Part shown: positions 18,358 to 28,709 of the stretch, piece by piece | Position numbering within the stretch: the stretch's first letter is position 1 | How the letters are laid out: every line of letters starts with the position of its first letter | Origin: Oceanirhabdus seepicola | Lineage (GTDB): Bacteria; Bacillota; Clostridia; Clostridiales; Clostridiaceae | Length of the DNA: 64,000 nucleotides | Direction of reading: 5' to 3' | Assembly (NCBI RefSeq): GCF_023684385.1 | Contig: NZ_JAGSOJ010000003.1 | Location: forward strand, 310,001 to 374,000 | Program-made: the position numbers and the translations under genes | The notes under the pieces: generated by a model | What the model was told of the DNA's origin: nothing | What the model saw: the letters and a program-made list of their open reading frames with translations, nothing else | Databases searched by the model: none

Positions 18358-18391
18358 ATAGAGAGAATAGGGTTTACCCTATTCTCTTATT
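18358..18391 (+). terminator. Terminator after the ispG remnant
   Basis: A near-perfect stem GAGAATAGGGT / ACCCTATTCTC is followed by TTATTATTTTT. It corresponds to the terminator after the intact ispG and would end transcription of the second rseP. Confidence 0.85.
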
Positions 18392-18447
18392 ATTTTTAAT
18401 TTTATACGTATTAAAGAGGGCTCCGTAAGGGGAGTAAATAGAAAAGC

Positions 18448-18467
18448 GCACGCAGAGCGTGCCTTTT
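18448..18467 (+). terminator. GC-rich hairpin before polC
   Basis: A 6-bp perfect stem GCACGC / GCGTGC with a 3-base loop is followed by CTTTT. It stands out as GC-rich in an AT-rich region and lies 40 bases before polC. Confidence 0.55.
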
Positions 18468-18508
18468 ATAATTAAGGGTTATGAACTAAGATTGCTACGG
18501 AGGGGAAC

Positions 18509-21500
18509 ATGGGTAAATATCTTAATGAATTAATAAAGCTTAAGGAAGATGGGCTTGCAAGTATTCTTAGTGATGTTGAAGTATGTAAGGTTGTCTTATC
18601 TAAGAAGACTAAAAGAATAAAAGTAGAATTAAAACATAATATTGAAATAGATGAAATTGATAAGCAGAGAATTGAAAGATTATTAGAAGGCGTTATACCA
18701 GGAAGCGAAAAAATGCAGGTATTATGGTTTCGAGATATTTCAGGAGTTACTTTAGAAGAAGTTTGTCAAAAATATTGGAGTGATTTATTAAATACTGTTG
18801 GTAAGACGTTGCCAGTATGTAAAGGGGCGTTACTTAATTGTGCAAAAGAGATTTCAGGAGATAGTATCAAAATTTCCCTTGATAATGAGTTTCTTTATAA
18901 CAAATTGAAAGACCGTAGAGTTGAAACTTTCATGAGAGATACGATAAGCAGTATTTTTGGTGTTAGTTGCTCAGTAGAATTATTACATGAAAATAAGGGA
19001 TTTGGATTAGACGAGTATAGAAAAAGCAAAGAAAATCAAAATAAGTATTTGGTACAGGAGGTTTTCGCTAACATAGGGGTAAATCCTCAAAAGGATTCAT
19101 CTAAAAAGGAAGAAAAAAAACCAGAACCTAAGAAAAGAATTTGTGTGAATTCCAAATCAGATGATAAGAGTGTAATCTTAGGAAGAAGTATTACTATAGA
19201 TTCAATGAATATAATTGATATTGATGAGACATCAGGTGTTGTAGCTATTGAAGGTGAAGTTTTCGCTGTTAATATTAAAGAAACAAGAACTGGTAAGAAG
19301 ATATTAATGTTTAATATAACAGATTATACAAGTTCAATAACTGTAAAGATATTCTTAAAACCAAAGGATGAGGAAGCTGTACTTGAAGAAGTTAAAAAAG
19401 GTTTTGTGTGTAAAGTTAGAGGTGAAGCTCTGTTAGATACATTCTCAAGAGAGATAGTAGTAATGGGAAGAGATATATCAAAGTTGCAGAAAATAGAGAA
19501 GATGGATACAGCTAGTGAAAAGAGGGTGGAGCTACATCTACATACTCAGATGAGTTCGATGGACGCTGTTGTTTCTGCAAGTGATGTTGTTAAAAGAGCT
19601 GCGAAGTGGGGACATAAAGCTGTTGCGATTACGGATCATGGTGTTGCGCAGGCTTTCCCAGAAGCTATGGATGCAGCTAAGAAACATGGTATAAAAATTA
19701 TTTATGGTATTGAAGGCTATTTAGTTAATGACGGTGAACCAATAGTATTAGATAACTTTAAGGTACTAAAAGAAGAAACAATTCATAGTTCTTTTGTTGT
19801 ATTCGACTTGGAAACTACAGGTTTTTCACCAAAGAATGATAGGATAATTGAAATAGGTGCTGTGAAAATTCAAGAAGGAAAAATTATTGACAGATTTAAT
19901 GTTTTCGTTAATCCTGAGAGAAAAATTCCATTTGATATAATTGAACTTACTGGAATTAATAATGATATGGTAAGGGATGCAAAGACTATAGAAGAAGTGA
20001 TGCCAGAATTTCTCGAATTTACTGATGGGGCAGTTGTTGTTGCTCACAATGCAGCCTTTGATTGTTCCTTTATAAACACAAATTGCAATAGACTTGATCT
20101 TGAATTTAAGAACGCCACAATAGATACAGTGGCATTATGTAAATATGTTATTCCTGAACTTAAGACATTTAAACTTAAGACAATTGCGAAGCATCTAAAA
20201 ATATCTCTAGACAACCATCATAGAGCAGTTGATGATGCAGAAGCTACTGCGGAGATATTTCTTCATTGTTTCAAGAATCTTAATGAGGTCAAGGGCTTAA
20301 AATATTTGAAAGATATTAATACCGCCTATTCTGATGAGTTTAATGTGCTAAAAGCTCCAACCCATCACATTATTCTTTTTGCAAAAAATCAGGTAGGATT
20401 GAAAAATATATATAAGATGATTTCTAAATCAAATCTAGACTATTTCTTTAGGAGACCTAGAATGCCAAAGAGCATGATTATGGAACATAGAGAAGGGGTT
20501 ATAATTGGATCAGCATGTGAAGCAGGAGAACTATATAAAGCTTTTCTTGCAGGTAAAAGTAAAGATGACTTAAAAGAAATTGCTTCTTTTTATGATTATT
20601 TAGAGATACAACCAACAGGTAACAATGAATTTATGATTAGAAAAGGTATAGTAAATGGAGTTTCAGAATTACAAGAAATAAATAAAGCTATTTATGAACT
20701 AGGGCTTGAAATGGATAAACCTGTAGTTGCTACAGGGGATGTTCATTTTTTAGATCCTCATGATGAAGTATACAGAAAAATTTTAATGGTTAGTAAAGGA
20801 TTCTCTGATGCAGAATATCAGCCACCACTGTACTTTAAAACTACTGATGAGATGTTAAAAGAGTTTAGATACCTTGGTTCTCATGCAGCATATGATGTAG
20901 TTGTTAAAAATACAAATAAGGTTTCAGATTGGATTGAGATGGTTAAACCTATACCAGATGAAACTTTCACACCTAAAATTGAGGGAGCGGAAGAGGAACT
21001 AGAATCCATGTGTTGGGAGAAAGCTAGAAACATATATGGAGAGAATCTTCCTGAGATTGTTTCAAAAAGGTTAAAGAAAGAATTAACATCTATAATTGGA
21101 AATGGGTACGCAGTACTATATCTAATAGCACAGAAACTAGTAGCTAAATCATATCAGGATGGATATCTTGTTGGTTCCAGAGGGTCAGTTGGGTCTTCAT
21201 TTGCGGCTACTATGTCTGATATAACAGAGGTTAATGGATTGCCGCCACATTATGTGTGTAGAAAGTGTAAATATAGTGAGTTTATTACTGATGGTAGTGT
21301 TGGTGCTGGGGTAGATATGGAAGATAAGGAATGTCCTAAGTGTGGAGAGATGTTAAACAAGGATGGATTTGATATTCCCTTTGAGACTTTCCTTGGGTTT
21401 GAAGGAGATAAGGAACCGGATATAGATCTTAACTTCTCAGGAGATAACCAGGGAGATATTCATAGATATTGCGAAGTTCTATTTGGAAAGGGATATACAT

Positions 21501-22837
21501 TTAAAGCTGGAACAATCGGTACAGTTGCAGATAAAACAGCTTATGGATATGTAATGAATTATTTAAAAGATAAAGATATGATTCTTCCAGGTGCAGAAGT
21601 GGATAGGTTATCTAAAGGGTTGACAGGCGCAAAGAGAACTTCAGGTCAGCATCCAGGTGGTATAATGGTTGTTCCAAGTGATCAGGAGATATTTAATTTT
21701 TGTCCAATACAGCATCCGGCCGACGATCCAACATCTGATATAATAACAACACATTTTGATTATCATTCAATAAGTGGTAGATTACTTAAGCTTGACATAC
21801 TTGGACACGATGATCCAACTGTACTGAGAATGCTTAAAGACATAACTGGTATAGAGCCACAGAGTGTTCCATTGGGGGACGAAAAGGTATTATCTTTATT
21901 TACCTCAACAAAGGGGCTGGGAATAACAGAAGAAGATCTAGGTTGTCCAGTAGGATGTTATGGGATTCCAGAGTTTGGAACAAAATTCGTTAGACAGATG
22001 TTACTTGATACAAAGCCAAAAACTTTTTCGGATCTTGTAAGAATATCAGGGCTTTCTCATGGTACAGATGTTTGGTTAAATAATGCGCAATATTTTATCA
22101 AGGAAGGGTATACTACACTTAAAGATTGTATCTCTACAAGAGATGACATCATGGTTTATTTAATATACAAAGGTGTTGAACCTGCAATAGCATTTACAAT
22201 AATGGAGAAGGTTAGAAAAGGTAAGGGTGTAAGTGAGGAATATGAGAAAGTTATGAAAGAGAATAATGTACCTGATTGGTATATTGAATCTTGTAAAAGA
22301 ATAAAATACATGTTCCCTAAAGGGCACGCAGCTGCATATGTTATGATGGCTATAAGGATTGCTTACTTTAAAGTGTATAAACCGCAGGCCTATTATTGCG
22401 CGTATCTCACTATTAGAGCGGATGAGTTTGATGGAAACTTAATTATAAGGGGTCAGGATGCAGTTCTTGCAAAAATGGAAGAGATAAATAATGAAGGTAA
22501 TGCTGCAAGTAATAAAGATAAGGGATTATTAACTACATTAGAATTGGTACATGAGATGCGATTAAGAGAAATAGAATTTCTACCAGTAGATTTATATATA
22601 TCACATCCAATTGATTTTACTATTGAGGATGGGAAAATAAGAATGCCTCTTAGTGCTATTGAAGGTGTAGGAGAAAATGCGGCTAAAAGTATGGGCGAAG
22701 CTAGAAAGAATGGGGAATTTTTATCTAAAGAAGATTTAAGAAAAAGAGCAAAAGTTACAAAGACTGTCATAGAAGGGCTGAATGAACATGGCTGTTTGAA
22801 AGGAATGCCTGAAAGCAATCAACTCTCATTCTTCTAA
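18509..22837 (+). CDS. polC: DNA polymerase III PolC-type alpha subunit
   Basis: PolC is the main replicative polymerase of low-GC Gram-positives, with a built-in proofreading exonuclease. The 1442-residue protein shows the usual order: an N-terminal domain, an OB fold (about residues 220-320), and a PHP domain starting [15 protein letters not shown] (about 340). A DEDDh exonuclease ([11 protein letters not shown] from about 429 to [11 protein letters not shown]) is inserted in the PHP domain. A zinc-binding segment CRKCKYSEF...CPKCG and the palm motif [10 protein letters not shown] (about 971) follow. GGAGGGG precedes the ATG. In Bacillus proS often precedes polC; here the duplication scar occupies that place. 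Confidence 0.98.
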   Translation: MGKYLNELIKLKEDGLASILSDVEVCKVVLSKKTKRIKVELKHNIEIDEIDKQRIERLLEGVIPGSEKMQVLWFRDISGVTLEEVCQKYWSDLLNTVGKTLPVCKGALLNCAKEISGDSIKISLDNEFLYNKLKDRRVETFMRDTISSIFGVSCSVELLHENKGFGLDEYRKSKENQNKYLVQEVFANIGVNPQKDSSKKEEKKPEPKKRICVNSKSDDKSVILGRSITIDSMNIIDIDETSGVVAIEGEVFAVNIKETRTGKKILMFNITDYTSSITVKIFLKPKDEEAVLEEVKKGFVCKVRGEALLDTFSREIVVMGRDISKLQKIEKMDTASEKRVELHLHTQMSSMDAVVSASDVVKRAAKWGHKAVAITDHGVAQAFPEAMDAAKKHGIKIIYGIEGYLVNDGEPIVLDNFKVLKEETIHSSFVVFDLETTGFSPKNDRIIEIGAVKIQEGKIIDRFNVFVNPERKIPFDIIELTGINNDMVRDAKTIEEVMPEFLEFTDGAVVVAHNAAFDCSFINTNCNRLDLEFKNATIDTVALCKYVIPELKTFKLKTIAKHLKISLDNHHRAVDDAEATAEIFLHCFKNLNEVKGLKYLKDINTAYSDEFNVLKAPTHHIILFAKNQVGLKNIYKMISKSNLDYFFRRPRMPKSMIMEHREGVIIGSACEAGELYKAFLAGKSKDDLKEIASFYDYLEIQPTGNNEFMIRKGIVNGVSELQEINKAIYELGLEMDKPVVATGDVHFLDPHDEVYRKILMVSKGFSDAEYQPPLYFKTTDEMLKEFRYLGSHAAYDVVVKNTNKVSDWIEMVKPIPDETFTPKIEGAEEELESMCWEKARNIYGENLPEIVSKRLKKELTSIIGNGYAVLYLIAQKLVAKSYQDGYLVGSRGSVGSSFAATMSDITEVNGLPPHYVCRKCKYSEFITDGSVGAGVDMEDKECPKCGEMLNKDGFDIPFETFLGFEGDKEPDIDLNFSGDNQGDIHRYCEVLFGKGYTFKAGTIGTVADKTAYGYVMNYLKDKDMILPGAEVDRLSKGLTGAKRTSGQHPGGIMVVPSDQEIFNFCPIQHPADDPTSDIITTHFDYHSISGRLLKLDILGHDDPTVLRMLKDITGIEPQSVPLGDEKVLSLFTSTKGLGITEEDLGCPVGCYGIPEFGTKFVRQMLLDTKPKTFSDLVRISGLSHGTDVWLNNAQYFIKEGYTTLKDCISTRDDIMVYLIYKGVEPAIAFTIMEKVRKGKGVSEEYEKVMKENNVPDWYIESCKRIKYMFPKGHAAAYVMMAIRIAYFKVYKPQAYYCAYLTIRADEFDGNLIIRGQDAVLAKMEEINNEGNAASNKDKGLLTTLELVHEMRLREIEFLPVDLYISHPIDFTIEDGKIRMPLSAIEGVGENAAKSMGEARKNGEFLSKEDLRKRAKVTKTVIEGLNEHGCLKGMPESNQLSFF

Positions 22838-22855
22838 AAATAAGATAATTCTTCC

Positions 22856-22884
22856 TTGAAAATGAATTTTTTCTATGTTACAAT
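22856..22884 (+). promoter_or_regulatory. Sigma-A promoter of the rimP-nusA-infB operon
   Basis: TTGAAA (22856-22861) and TACAAT (22879-22884) are exactly 17 bases apart, just after polC. Confidence 0.7.
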
Positions 22885-22919
22885 GAATAATAGAAAATAT
22901 AATAGAAGACTTTCATAAA

Positions 22920-22950
22920 TAGAGTGGAGTTTATCTCCACTCTATTTGTT
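22920..22950 (+). terminator. Hairpin terminator or attenuator between the promoter and rimP
   Basis: A 9-bp perfect stem AGAGTGGAG / CTCCACTCT with a 5-base loop is followed by ATTTGTTT. It lies about 30 bases downstream of the predicted start point and 30 bases before rimP. It could be the polC terminator or a leader attenuator of the nusA operon. Confidence 0.75.
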
Positions 22951-22979
22951 TAATTGAAATGGAAAAAGGAGGTATACTA

Positions 22980-23441
22980 GTGATTACAGAAGTAAAACTT
23001 AATGAATTAAGAGATAGAGTTAAAGCTATAGTAAACAATGAAGGGTTCGAGTTATATCATATCGAATATGTGAAAGAGAACAATGAATTCTATTTAAGAA
23101 TATATATTGATTCTGAGAGCGGAGTTACAATTAATAATTGTGTTGATATTACTAAAAAGTTGAGTAGTGATTATCTAGATGTAGAAGACCCTATAGATGA
23201 AGCATATTATCTTGAAATTTCTTCACCAGGAATTGAGAGAATATTATATACAGAGGAACACTATAGAAGATATTTGAATCATGAGGTGAAAGTGGCATTA
23301 TCTAAATTACATTGTGGTAAAAAGAAGGTAGTAGGGGTTTTAAAAGATTTTAATGAGAACGAAATAATTATTGAAGGCGAAGAAGTGTGGACTATTCCAA
23401 CTGAAAAAATTAAGAGAATTAAACTAAAAGGGGAGTTTTAA
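22980..23441 (+). CDS. rimP: Ribosome maturation factor RimP
   Basis: RimP assists 30S maturation. The 153-residue protein has the family pattern: GFELYHIEYVKENNEFYLRIYID, then VDITKKLSSDYLDVEDPIDEAYYLEISSPGIER, and a C-terminal Sm-like domain. GTG 22980 follows AAAGGAGG; the in-frame ATG at 22959 precedes that site and would not be used. It is the first gene of the operon rimP-nusA-rnpM-ylxQ-infB. Confidence 0.95.
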   Translation: MITEVKLNELRDRVKAIVNNEGFELYHIEYVKENNEFYLRIYIDSESGVTINNCVDITKKLSSDYLDVEDPIDEAYYLEISSPGIERILYTEEHYRRYLNHEVKVALSKLHCGKKKVVGVLKDFNENEIIIEGEEVWTIPTEKIKRIKLKGEF

Positions 23442-23443
23442 AA

Positions 23444-24496
23444 ATGAATGAAGAATTTGTAAGTGCATTAAAGGAAATTGTAAAAATCAAAGGTATTAGC
23501 GAAGATTTTTTATTTAATGCCGTAGAAGATGCATTAGTTTCTGCATACAAAAAGAACTATTCAAAGATATCAAATAGTACACACGATGTAAGAGTAACAA
23601 TTTCTAGAGAAGATGGGGAAATACATGTTTATGCTCAAAAAACTGTAGTAGATGAAATGTTTGATGAGACAACAGAAATAAGTCTTGAAGAGGCTAGAAT
23701 TATCAGTGCAAGATATCAAATAGATGATATAGTTGAGATTGAAGTTACACCAAGAGAATTTGGAAGAGTAGCAGCTCAAAATGCAAAACAGGTTGTTATT
23801 CAAAGAATTAAAGAAGCTGAAAGAAATGTTATTTACAACGAGTATCTTGAGAAAGAATATGATATCATAACTGGAGTAATAATTAGAAAAGAAAGAGGAA
23901 ATGTATTTGTTAATTTAGGTAAGATTGAAGCAATTCTAGGACCTAATGAACAAATCCCTACTGAAGCTTATGATTTCAATGAAAAAATCAAGTTATATAT
24001 TGTAGAAGTTAAAAAGACAACTAAAGGACCTCAAATTGTTGTTTCAAGAACACATCCTGGCTTGGTTAGACGTTTGTTTGAACTAGAAGTTCCAGAAATA
24101 TTCAATGGTATAGTTGAAATAAAAGGAATTTCTCGTGAACCTGGATCAAGAAGTAAGGTAGCAGTGTACTCTCATGATGAGAATGTTGATCCAATGGGTT
24201 CATGTGTTGGACCAAAGGGAAGTAGAGTTCAGAGTATAGTAAATGAGCTTAATAACGAGAAAATAGATATAGTTAAGTGGAGCAAGGATCCAGAAGTGTT
24301 TATTTCAAATTCTTTAAGCCCAGCTAAAGTATGTAGTGTAGATATATTAAATGAAGAAAACAAAATAGCTAGTGTCGTTGTAGATGATGGGCAACTTTCA
24401 CTTGCAATAGGTAAAGAAGGTCAGAATGTTAGATTAGCGGCTAAGCTTACTGGTTGGAAGATTGATATCAAAAGCAAATCTCAAATAACAGAATAA
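23444..24496 (+). CDS. nusA: Transcription termination/antitermination protein NusA
   Basis: NusA binds RNA polymerase and modulates pausing, termination and antitermination. The 350-residue protein has the N-terminal polymerase-binding domain, an S1 domain, and two KH domains (KGISREPGSRSKVAVYS, GSCVGPKGSRVQSIVNELNNEKIDI, and the late AIGKEGQNVRLAAKLTGWKIDI). It lacks the C-terminal acidic repeats of Proteobacteria, as usual for Firmicutes. It lies two bases after rimP. Confidence 0.98.
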   Translation: MNEEFVSALKEIVKIKGISEDFLFNAVEDALVSAYKKNYSKISNSTHDVRVTISREDGEIHVYAQKTVVDEMFDETTEISLEEARIISARYQIDDIVEIEVTPREFGRVAAQNAKQVVIQRIKEAERNVIYNEYLEKEYDIITGVIIRKERGNVFVNLGKIEAILGPNEQIPTEAYDFNEKIKLYIVEVKKTTKGPQIVVSRTHPGLVRRLFELEVPEIFNGIVEIKGISREPGSRSKVAVYSHDENVDPMGSCVGPKGSRVQSIVNELNNEKIDIVKWSKDPEVFISNSLSPAKVCSVDILNEENKIASVVVDDGQLSLAIGKEGQNVRLAAKLTGWKIDIKSKSQITE

Positions 24497-24512
24497 GTTT
24501 GAGGTGATTTAA

Positions 24513-24779
24513 ATGAAAACAAGAGAGATTTCTAAAAGAAAGTGTATCGGTTGCGGTGAAATGAAGCCTAAAAAAGAACTAATAAGAATAGTTAAGAATA
24601 AAGAAGGGGAAGTATCGATAGATAAAGTCGGTAAAAAACCAGGGCGAGGCGCATATGTGTGCAATAGTTTAGAATGCTTAGAAAAAGGAATGAAAAGTAG
24701 AAGAGTAGAACGAAGTTTTAAAATGAAGATTGAACAGGAAATATATGATAAGCTGAAGGAAGAAATAGTAAATGAATAA
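24513..24779 (+). CDS. rnpM: YlxR family RNA-binding protein (RnpM)
   Basis: This 88-residue basic protein has the YlxR (DUF448) signature: KRKCIGCGEMKPKKELIRIV, GRGAYVCNSLECLEKG. In Bacillus subtilis YlxR has been described as a modulator of RNase P and is also called RnpM. The position between nusA and ylxQ is canonical. Its end overlaps the start of ylxQ by 8 bases, which indicates coupling. GAGGTGAT precedes the ATG. Confidence 0.9.
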   Translation: MKTREISKRKCIGCGEMKPKKELIRIVKNKEGEVSIDKVGKKPGRGAYVCNSLECLEKGMKSRRVERSFKMKIEQEIYDKLKEEIVNE

Positions 24780-25110
24780 ATTTTATAACCTTATTGGAAT
24801 GGCTAAAAAAGCTGGAAAAGTTTCAGTGGGATACAATAAATGTGAGGAAGCTATTTTGGTAAATAGATCGTCCTTGATTATTACAAGTGAAGAATTATCT
24901 CAAAACTCACTTAAGAAATTTAAAAATAGTTGCGAAAAACATAATGTTAAAATGATTTTAAATGCTTCGAGTGAAGAATTGAGAAGATTACTCGGAAAAG
25001 ATAAAATGATAAAAGTAGTATCCATAGATAATAAAGGGTTTGCAAGAAAACTTTGGGAACTATGGCAAGAAGATATTAAATGCGGGGGTGACCATATTGA
25101 CAAAAATTAG
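24772..25110 (+). CDS. ylxQ: YlxQ, ribosomal L7Ae/L30e/S12e-like RNA-binding protein
   Basis: A 112-residue member of the L7Ae/L30e superfamily, expected to bind kink-turn RNA. The visible features are [39 protein letters not shown], and the late [13 protein letters not shown]. Its cellular role is not firmly known. It overlaps both neighbours, the end of rnpM and the TTG start of infB (14 bases). Confidence 0.9.
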   Translation: MNKFYNLIGMAKKAGKVSVGYNKCEEAILVNRSSLIITSEELSQNSLKKFKNSCEKHNVKMILNASSEELRRLLGKDKMIKVVSIDNKGFARKLWELWQEDIKCGGDHIDKN

Positions 25111-27148
25111 AGTATATGAATTAGCGCAGGAATTAAACGTGCCTAGTAAAGATTTAATAAAAATTTTGTTAGAAGAGTTCAGTGTAAAGGTTAAGAATCA
25201 TATGAGTGTTATTGAGGAAGAGGATGCTGAGTTAATAAAGGAATTAATTGGTTCGGTTGAGAAAGAGTCAGAAGTAGTTGAGTTGTATGAGAGCATTGAA
25301 AATGAAAACGTAGTCAAGAATATTAAAAAAGAAAAAATTAAGAAAACAGATAAAAAAGCATCTAAAAAGAGCGGAGAAGTTGAAGAAGAATTATTAGAGT
25401 TCATAGAAATTGAAGGAACAATTTCTGTAAAAGAACTTTCTGATAAACTTAAAAAACCTGTAACTGAGGTTATTAGAGAGCTTATATTTGTTGGTGTAAT
25501 GGCAGGGATTAATCAAGAGATAGATTTTGAAACTGCAGAAAAATTATGTAAAAAATTCGATGTTCAAGCTATTGAAAAAGAAGAAGAAGAAGGCGCAGTT
25601 GAGGAAGATACTGATTTAGAAGAAGACATCAATGGAGTTAAACGTTCACCTATTATTACTGTTATGGGACACGTTGACCATGGAAAAACATCATTACTAG
25701 ATGCTATAAAGCAAACAGATGTTACATCTACTGAAGCAGGAGGAATAACTCAACATATAGGTGCTTACACTGTTAAAGTAAATAATGAGACATTAACTTT
25801 CTTAGATACACCTGGACATGAAGCTTTTACAGCTATGCGTGCTAGAGGAGCAAAAATTACAGATATAGTTATATTAGTTGTTGCAGCTGACGATGGTATA
25901 ATGCCACAAACAGTTGAGGCGATTAACCACTGTAAAGCAGCAGAGGTTCCAATGATTATTGCAATAAACAAAATGGATAAGGTTGGAGCGAACCCTGATA
26001 GAGTTAAGCAAGAATTAACTGAACATGGACTTGTAGCAGAGGACTGGGGTGGAGACGTAATATGTGTTCCTGTATCAGCTCATACAAGAGAAGGTTTAGA
26101 GCAATTATTAGAAATGGTTGTTCTTTCATCTGAAATGATGGAATTAAAAGCAGATCCTGATAGAAATGCAAAAGGAACAGTAGTAGAGGCTAGACTTGAC
26201 AAAGGTAGAGGTCCAGTTGCTACATTACTAGTTCAAAATGGAACATTAAAAGTTGGAGATTCAATATATGTTGGTACAACATATGGTAGAATCAGAGCAA
26301 TGTTTAATGATAAGGGTGAGAAAATTAAGGAAGCGGGACCATCAATGCCAGCTGAAATTCTTGGATTATCAGATGTACCAAGTTCAGGAGAAAGATTTGT
26401 TGTTGCTAAAGATGAGAAGACTGCTAGAGCAAGAGCGGATAAAAAAGCAGAGAGTATAAGACAGGAAAAATTCCAAAAGAGCCATAAGGTATCCCTTGAA
26501 GATCTTTACAGTCAAATACAAGAAGGTAAAGTTAAAGAACTTGATTTAATTGTTAAAGCTGACGTTCAAGGTTCTGTTGAAGCAATTATTCAATCTCTTG
26601 AAAAACTATCTACAAATACAGTTAAAGTTAGAGTTATTCATGGAGCTGTAGGTGCAATTTCAGAAACAGATATTACTCTAGCTAGTGCTTCCAATGCATT
26701 AATAATTGGATTTAATGTTAGACCAACTGTTAATGCTAGTGCAATGGCAGAAAAAGAAGAAGTTGAAATCAAGACTTATAGAATAATCTATGATGCTTTA
26801 GAAGATATAAAATCTGCTATGGTTGGATTGCTTGATCCTGAATATAAAGAAGTTGTTTTAGGTACACTAGAAGTTAGAGAAACTTATAAGGTTTCAAATG
26901 TGGGAACAATTGCTGGATGTTATGTTCAAACTGGTAAGATAACTAGAAACAGTAAAGTTCGTATAATAAGACAAGGAATTGTAATTTTAGATACAGATTT
27001 AGGTTCCCTAAAGAGATTTAAAGATGATGTTAAAGAAGTTAACACAGGGTATGAATGTGGTGTAACAATTGAAAGATTTAATGACATAAAAATTGGAGAT
27101 TTAATTGAAGCTTATATTATCGAAGAGATAAAAATAAAGAGCTTATAA
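25097..27148 (+). CDS. infB: Translation initiation factor IF-2
   Basis: IF-2 is the GTPase that delivers initiator tRNA to the 30S subunit. The 683-residue form has an N-terminal IF2_N module ([19 protein letters not shown]), a charged linker, and a second IF2_N-like module. The G domain has G1 GHVDHGKT (191-198), DTPGHEAF and NKMDK; the C-terminal domains follow. The start is TTG 25097 behind GGGGGTG. The in-frame ATG at 25040 lies deep inside ylxQ and has no site. It ends the nusA operon; repeat copy C follows. Confidence 0.97.
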   Translation: MTKIRVYELAQELNVPSKDLIKILLEEFSVKVKNHMSVIEEEDAELIKELIGSVEKESEVVELYESIENENVVKNIKKEKIKKTDKKASKKSGEVEEELLEFIEIEGTISVKELSDKLKKPVTEVIRELIFVGVMAGINQEIDFETAEKLCKKFDVQAIEKEEEEGAVEEDTDLEEDINGVKRSPIITVMGHVDHGKTSLLDAIKQTDVTSTEAGGITQHIGAYTVKVNNETLTFLDTPGHEAFTAMRARGAKITDIVILVVAADDGIMPQTVEAINHCKAAEVPMIIAINKMDKVGANPDRVKQELTEHGLVAEDWGGDVICVPVSAHTREGLEQLLEMVVLSSEMMELKADPDRNAKGTVVEARLDKGRGPVATLLVQNGTLKVGDSIYVGTTYGRIRAMFNDKGEKIKEAGPSMPAEILGLSDVPSSGERFVVAKDEKTARARADKKAESIRQEKFQKSHKVSLEDLYSQIQEGKVKELDLIVKADVQGSVEAIIQSLEKLSTNTVKVRVIHGAVGAISETDITLASASNALIIGFNVRPTVNASAMAEKEEVEIKTYRIIYDALEDIKSAMVGLLDPEYKEVVLGTLEVRETYKVSNVGTIAGCYVQTGKITRNSKVRIIRQGIVILDTDLGSLKRFKDDVKEVNTGYECGVTIERFNDIKIGDLIEAYIIEEIKIKSL

Positions 27149-27182
27149 TAATCTAAAATAATATATAGAAAATGAAACTACT

Positions 27183-27345
27183 TTAGGCGCATGAAAAAAA
27201 TAAACTAGTCAGATTGCGAAGTGATTTTGAGTGTTTTCTAGGCACTCAATTATGCGCATACAAGTGTATGTAAGTGATTGAGTAACGATGAAAATAGTCA
27301 AAAGAACGAGCAAGATGATTAATTTAGTTTTTGAATGTGCCTTAA
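27183..27345. repeat. MITE-like inverted-repeat element, copy C
   Basis: This 163-bp copy lies between infB and rbfA. Its ends TTAGGCGCATGAAAA and TTTTTGAATGTGCCTTAA are complementary and match copies A and B; the interior differs. The right end overlaps a perfect 14-bp hairpin at 27341-27372. The repeat separates rbfA from the nusA operon, two parts that are contiguous in many Firmicutes. Confidence 0.65.
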
Positions 27346-27372
27346 TCTTAAAATAATAATTTTAAGATTAAG
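27341..27372. terminator. Perfect 14-bp hairpin overlapping the end of repeat C
   Basis: CTTAATCTTAAAAT and ATTTTAAGATTAAG flank a 4-base loop. There is no T-run on either side, so termination is uncertain. It lies 32 bases before rbfA. Confidence 0.45.
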
Positions 27373-27403
27373 GTGGTAATCTATATTCAAAGGAGATGAA
27401 GAT

Positions 27404-27751
27404 ATGACTAAACATAGAAGTGGAAGAATAAATGAAGAAATTAAAAAAAATGTAAGTGCTATCATTAATTCTAAGGTTAAAGACCCTAGATTATCAGGAA
27501 TGATAAGTGTTACAAGAGTTGATGTTACAAATGACTATAGTTATGCTAAGATTTATGTAAGTATTTTTGGAAGTGAAAAAGAAAAAAGTGAGTCTATGAA
27601 AGCATTGAAAAAAAGTCAAGGCTTTATAAGAAAAGAGCTTGGTAGAACAATAAGCATGAGACACATTCCGCAGGTTATAATTGAACTTGATGAAGGGCTA
27701 GAATATGGTATGAAAATTGATAAACTATTAAGAGAAATAAAGGAAAAATAG
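27404..27751 (+). CDS. rbfA: 30S ribosome-binding factor A
   Basis: RbfA binds late 30S intermediates and aids 16S rRNA 5'-end processing. The 115-residue KH-like protein shows RSGRINEEIKKNVSAIINSKVKDPRL, the mid-region YSYAKIYVSIFG, and IRKELGRTISMRHIPQVIIELDEGLEYGMKIDKLL. AAAGGAGATG precedes the ATG. It opens the rbfA-nrnA-truB-ribF run. Confidence 0.97.
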   Translation: MTKHRSGRINEEIKKNVSAIINSKVKDPRLSGMISVTRVDVTNDYSYAKIYVSIFGSEKEKSESMKALKKSQGFIRKELGRTISMRHIPQVIIELDEGLEYGMKIDKLLREIKEK

Positions 27752-27752
27752 A

Positions 27753-28709
27753 ATGGATACTAATCTTATTAAAGACTTAATATTAAATGCGGATAAGGTG
27801 GTAATAACAGCACATACATCCCTAGATGGTGATTCATTAGGTAGTTCACTAGGGCTTTATGGCTGTTTAAAGAAAATTAAAAATGAGGTTCAAGTGGTTT
27901 TTAAAGAACGTCCACCTAAAGAATTTTCATTTTTACCTTATTATAGCAGTATAAAAGTTACTGAAGAAGATATCATTGAGGAAAATGATATTTTAATTGT
28001 ACTCGACTGTGGAAATGTTGAAAGAATTAACTTGAATATAAATATTGATAAGTTTAGAAATAATATTATAAATATAGATCATCATAAATCTAATGAAGAA
28101 TATGGAAATATAAATTGGGTCGATTCGGGCAGATCAGCTGCTGGAGAACTGGTTTTTGAATTAGCGAAATCACTTGAAATAGAACTTGATGAAAATATAA
28201 GTAAGTGTTTATATACAGCATTGCTTACTGATACAGGTTCTTTTAAATACAGTAATACTAGTAAAAGAACTCATCAAATTGCCGGTGAATTAATTTCAAA
28301 AGGAATTAACTTTACTGAGATACATGATAAAATATACGAAAATAAATCTTTTAAACAAATCAAATTGTATGCAACGGCAATTGAAAGTATGGAAATGTAT
28401 TATAATAATAAACTGTGTATTATGGAAATAAAACAAAGTGATATTGAAAAGCTGGAAGCAGAGAATGAAGATATTGGAGATTTGATAAATTTAGGGACTA
28501 AAATTGATACTGTTGAAGCGGTAATGTTGATAAAAAGTAATTGTGAATACCAAAAAGTTAGCTTGAGGTCAAAAAAATATATTGATGTTTGTAAAATGGC
28601 AGGATTATTTGATGGTGGTGGGCATGTAAGAGCAGCTGGATTCAAAAGTGAACTCTCTACAGATGAAATCAAGGAGAAAATAATAAATTATTTAAAAGGA
28701 CTTATTTAG
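27753..28709 (+). CDS. nrnA: DHH/DHHA1 phosphoesterase NrnA (oligoribonuclease and pAp phosphatase)
   Basis: NrnA degrades short oligoribonucleotides and dephosphorylates 3'-phosphoadenosine 5'-phosphate. The 318-residue protein contains the DHH motifs TSLDGDSLGSSLG, IVLDCGN, NIDHHKSN and TDTGSFKYSNTS, then the DHHA1 substrate motif GGGHVRAAG near the C-terminus. It starts one base after rbfA and its stop abuts the truB ATG. This order rbfA-nrnA-truB is typical of Firmicutes. Confidence 0.93.
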   Translation: MDTNLIKDLILNADKVVITAHTSLDGDSLGSSLGLYGCLKKIKNEVQVVFKERPPKEFSFLPYYSSIKVTEEDIIEENDILIVLDCGNVERINLNINIDKFRNNIINIDHHKSNEEYGNINWVDSGRSAAGELVFELAKSLEIELDENISKCLYTALLTDTGSFKYSNTSKRTHQIAGELISKGINFTEIHDKIYENKSFKQIKLYATAIESMEMYYNNKLCIMEIKQSDIEKLEAENEDIGDLINLGTKIDTVEAVMLIKSNCEYQKVSLRSKKYIDVCKMAGLFDGGGHVRAAGFKSELSTDEIKEKIINYLKGLI

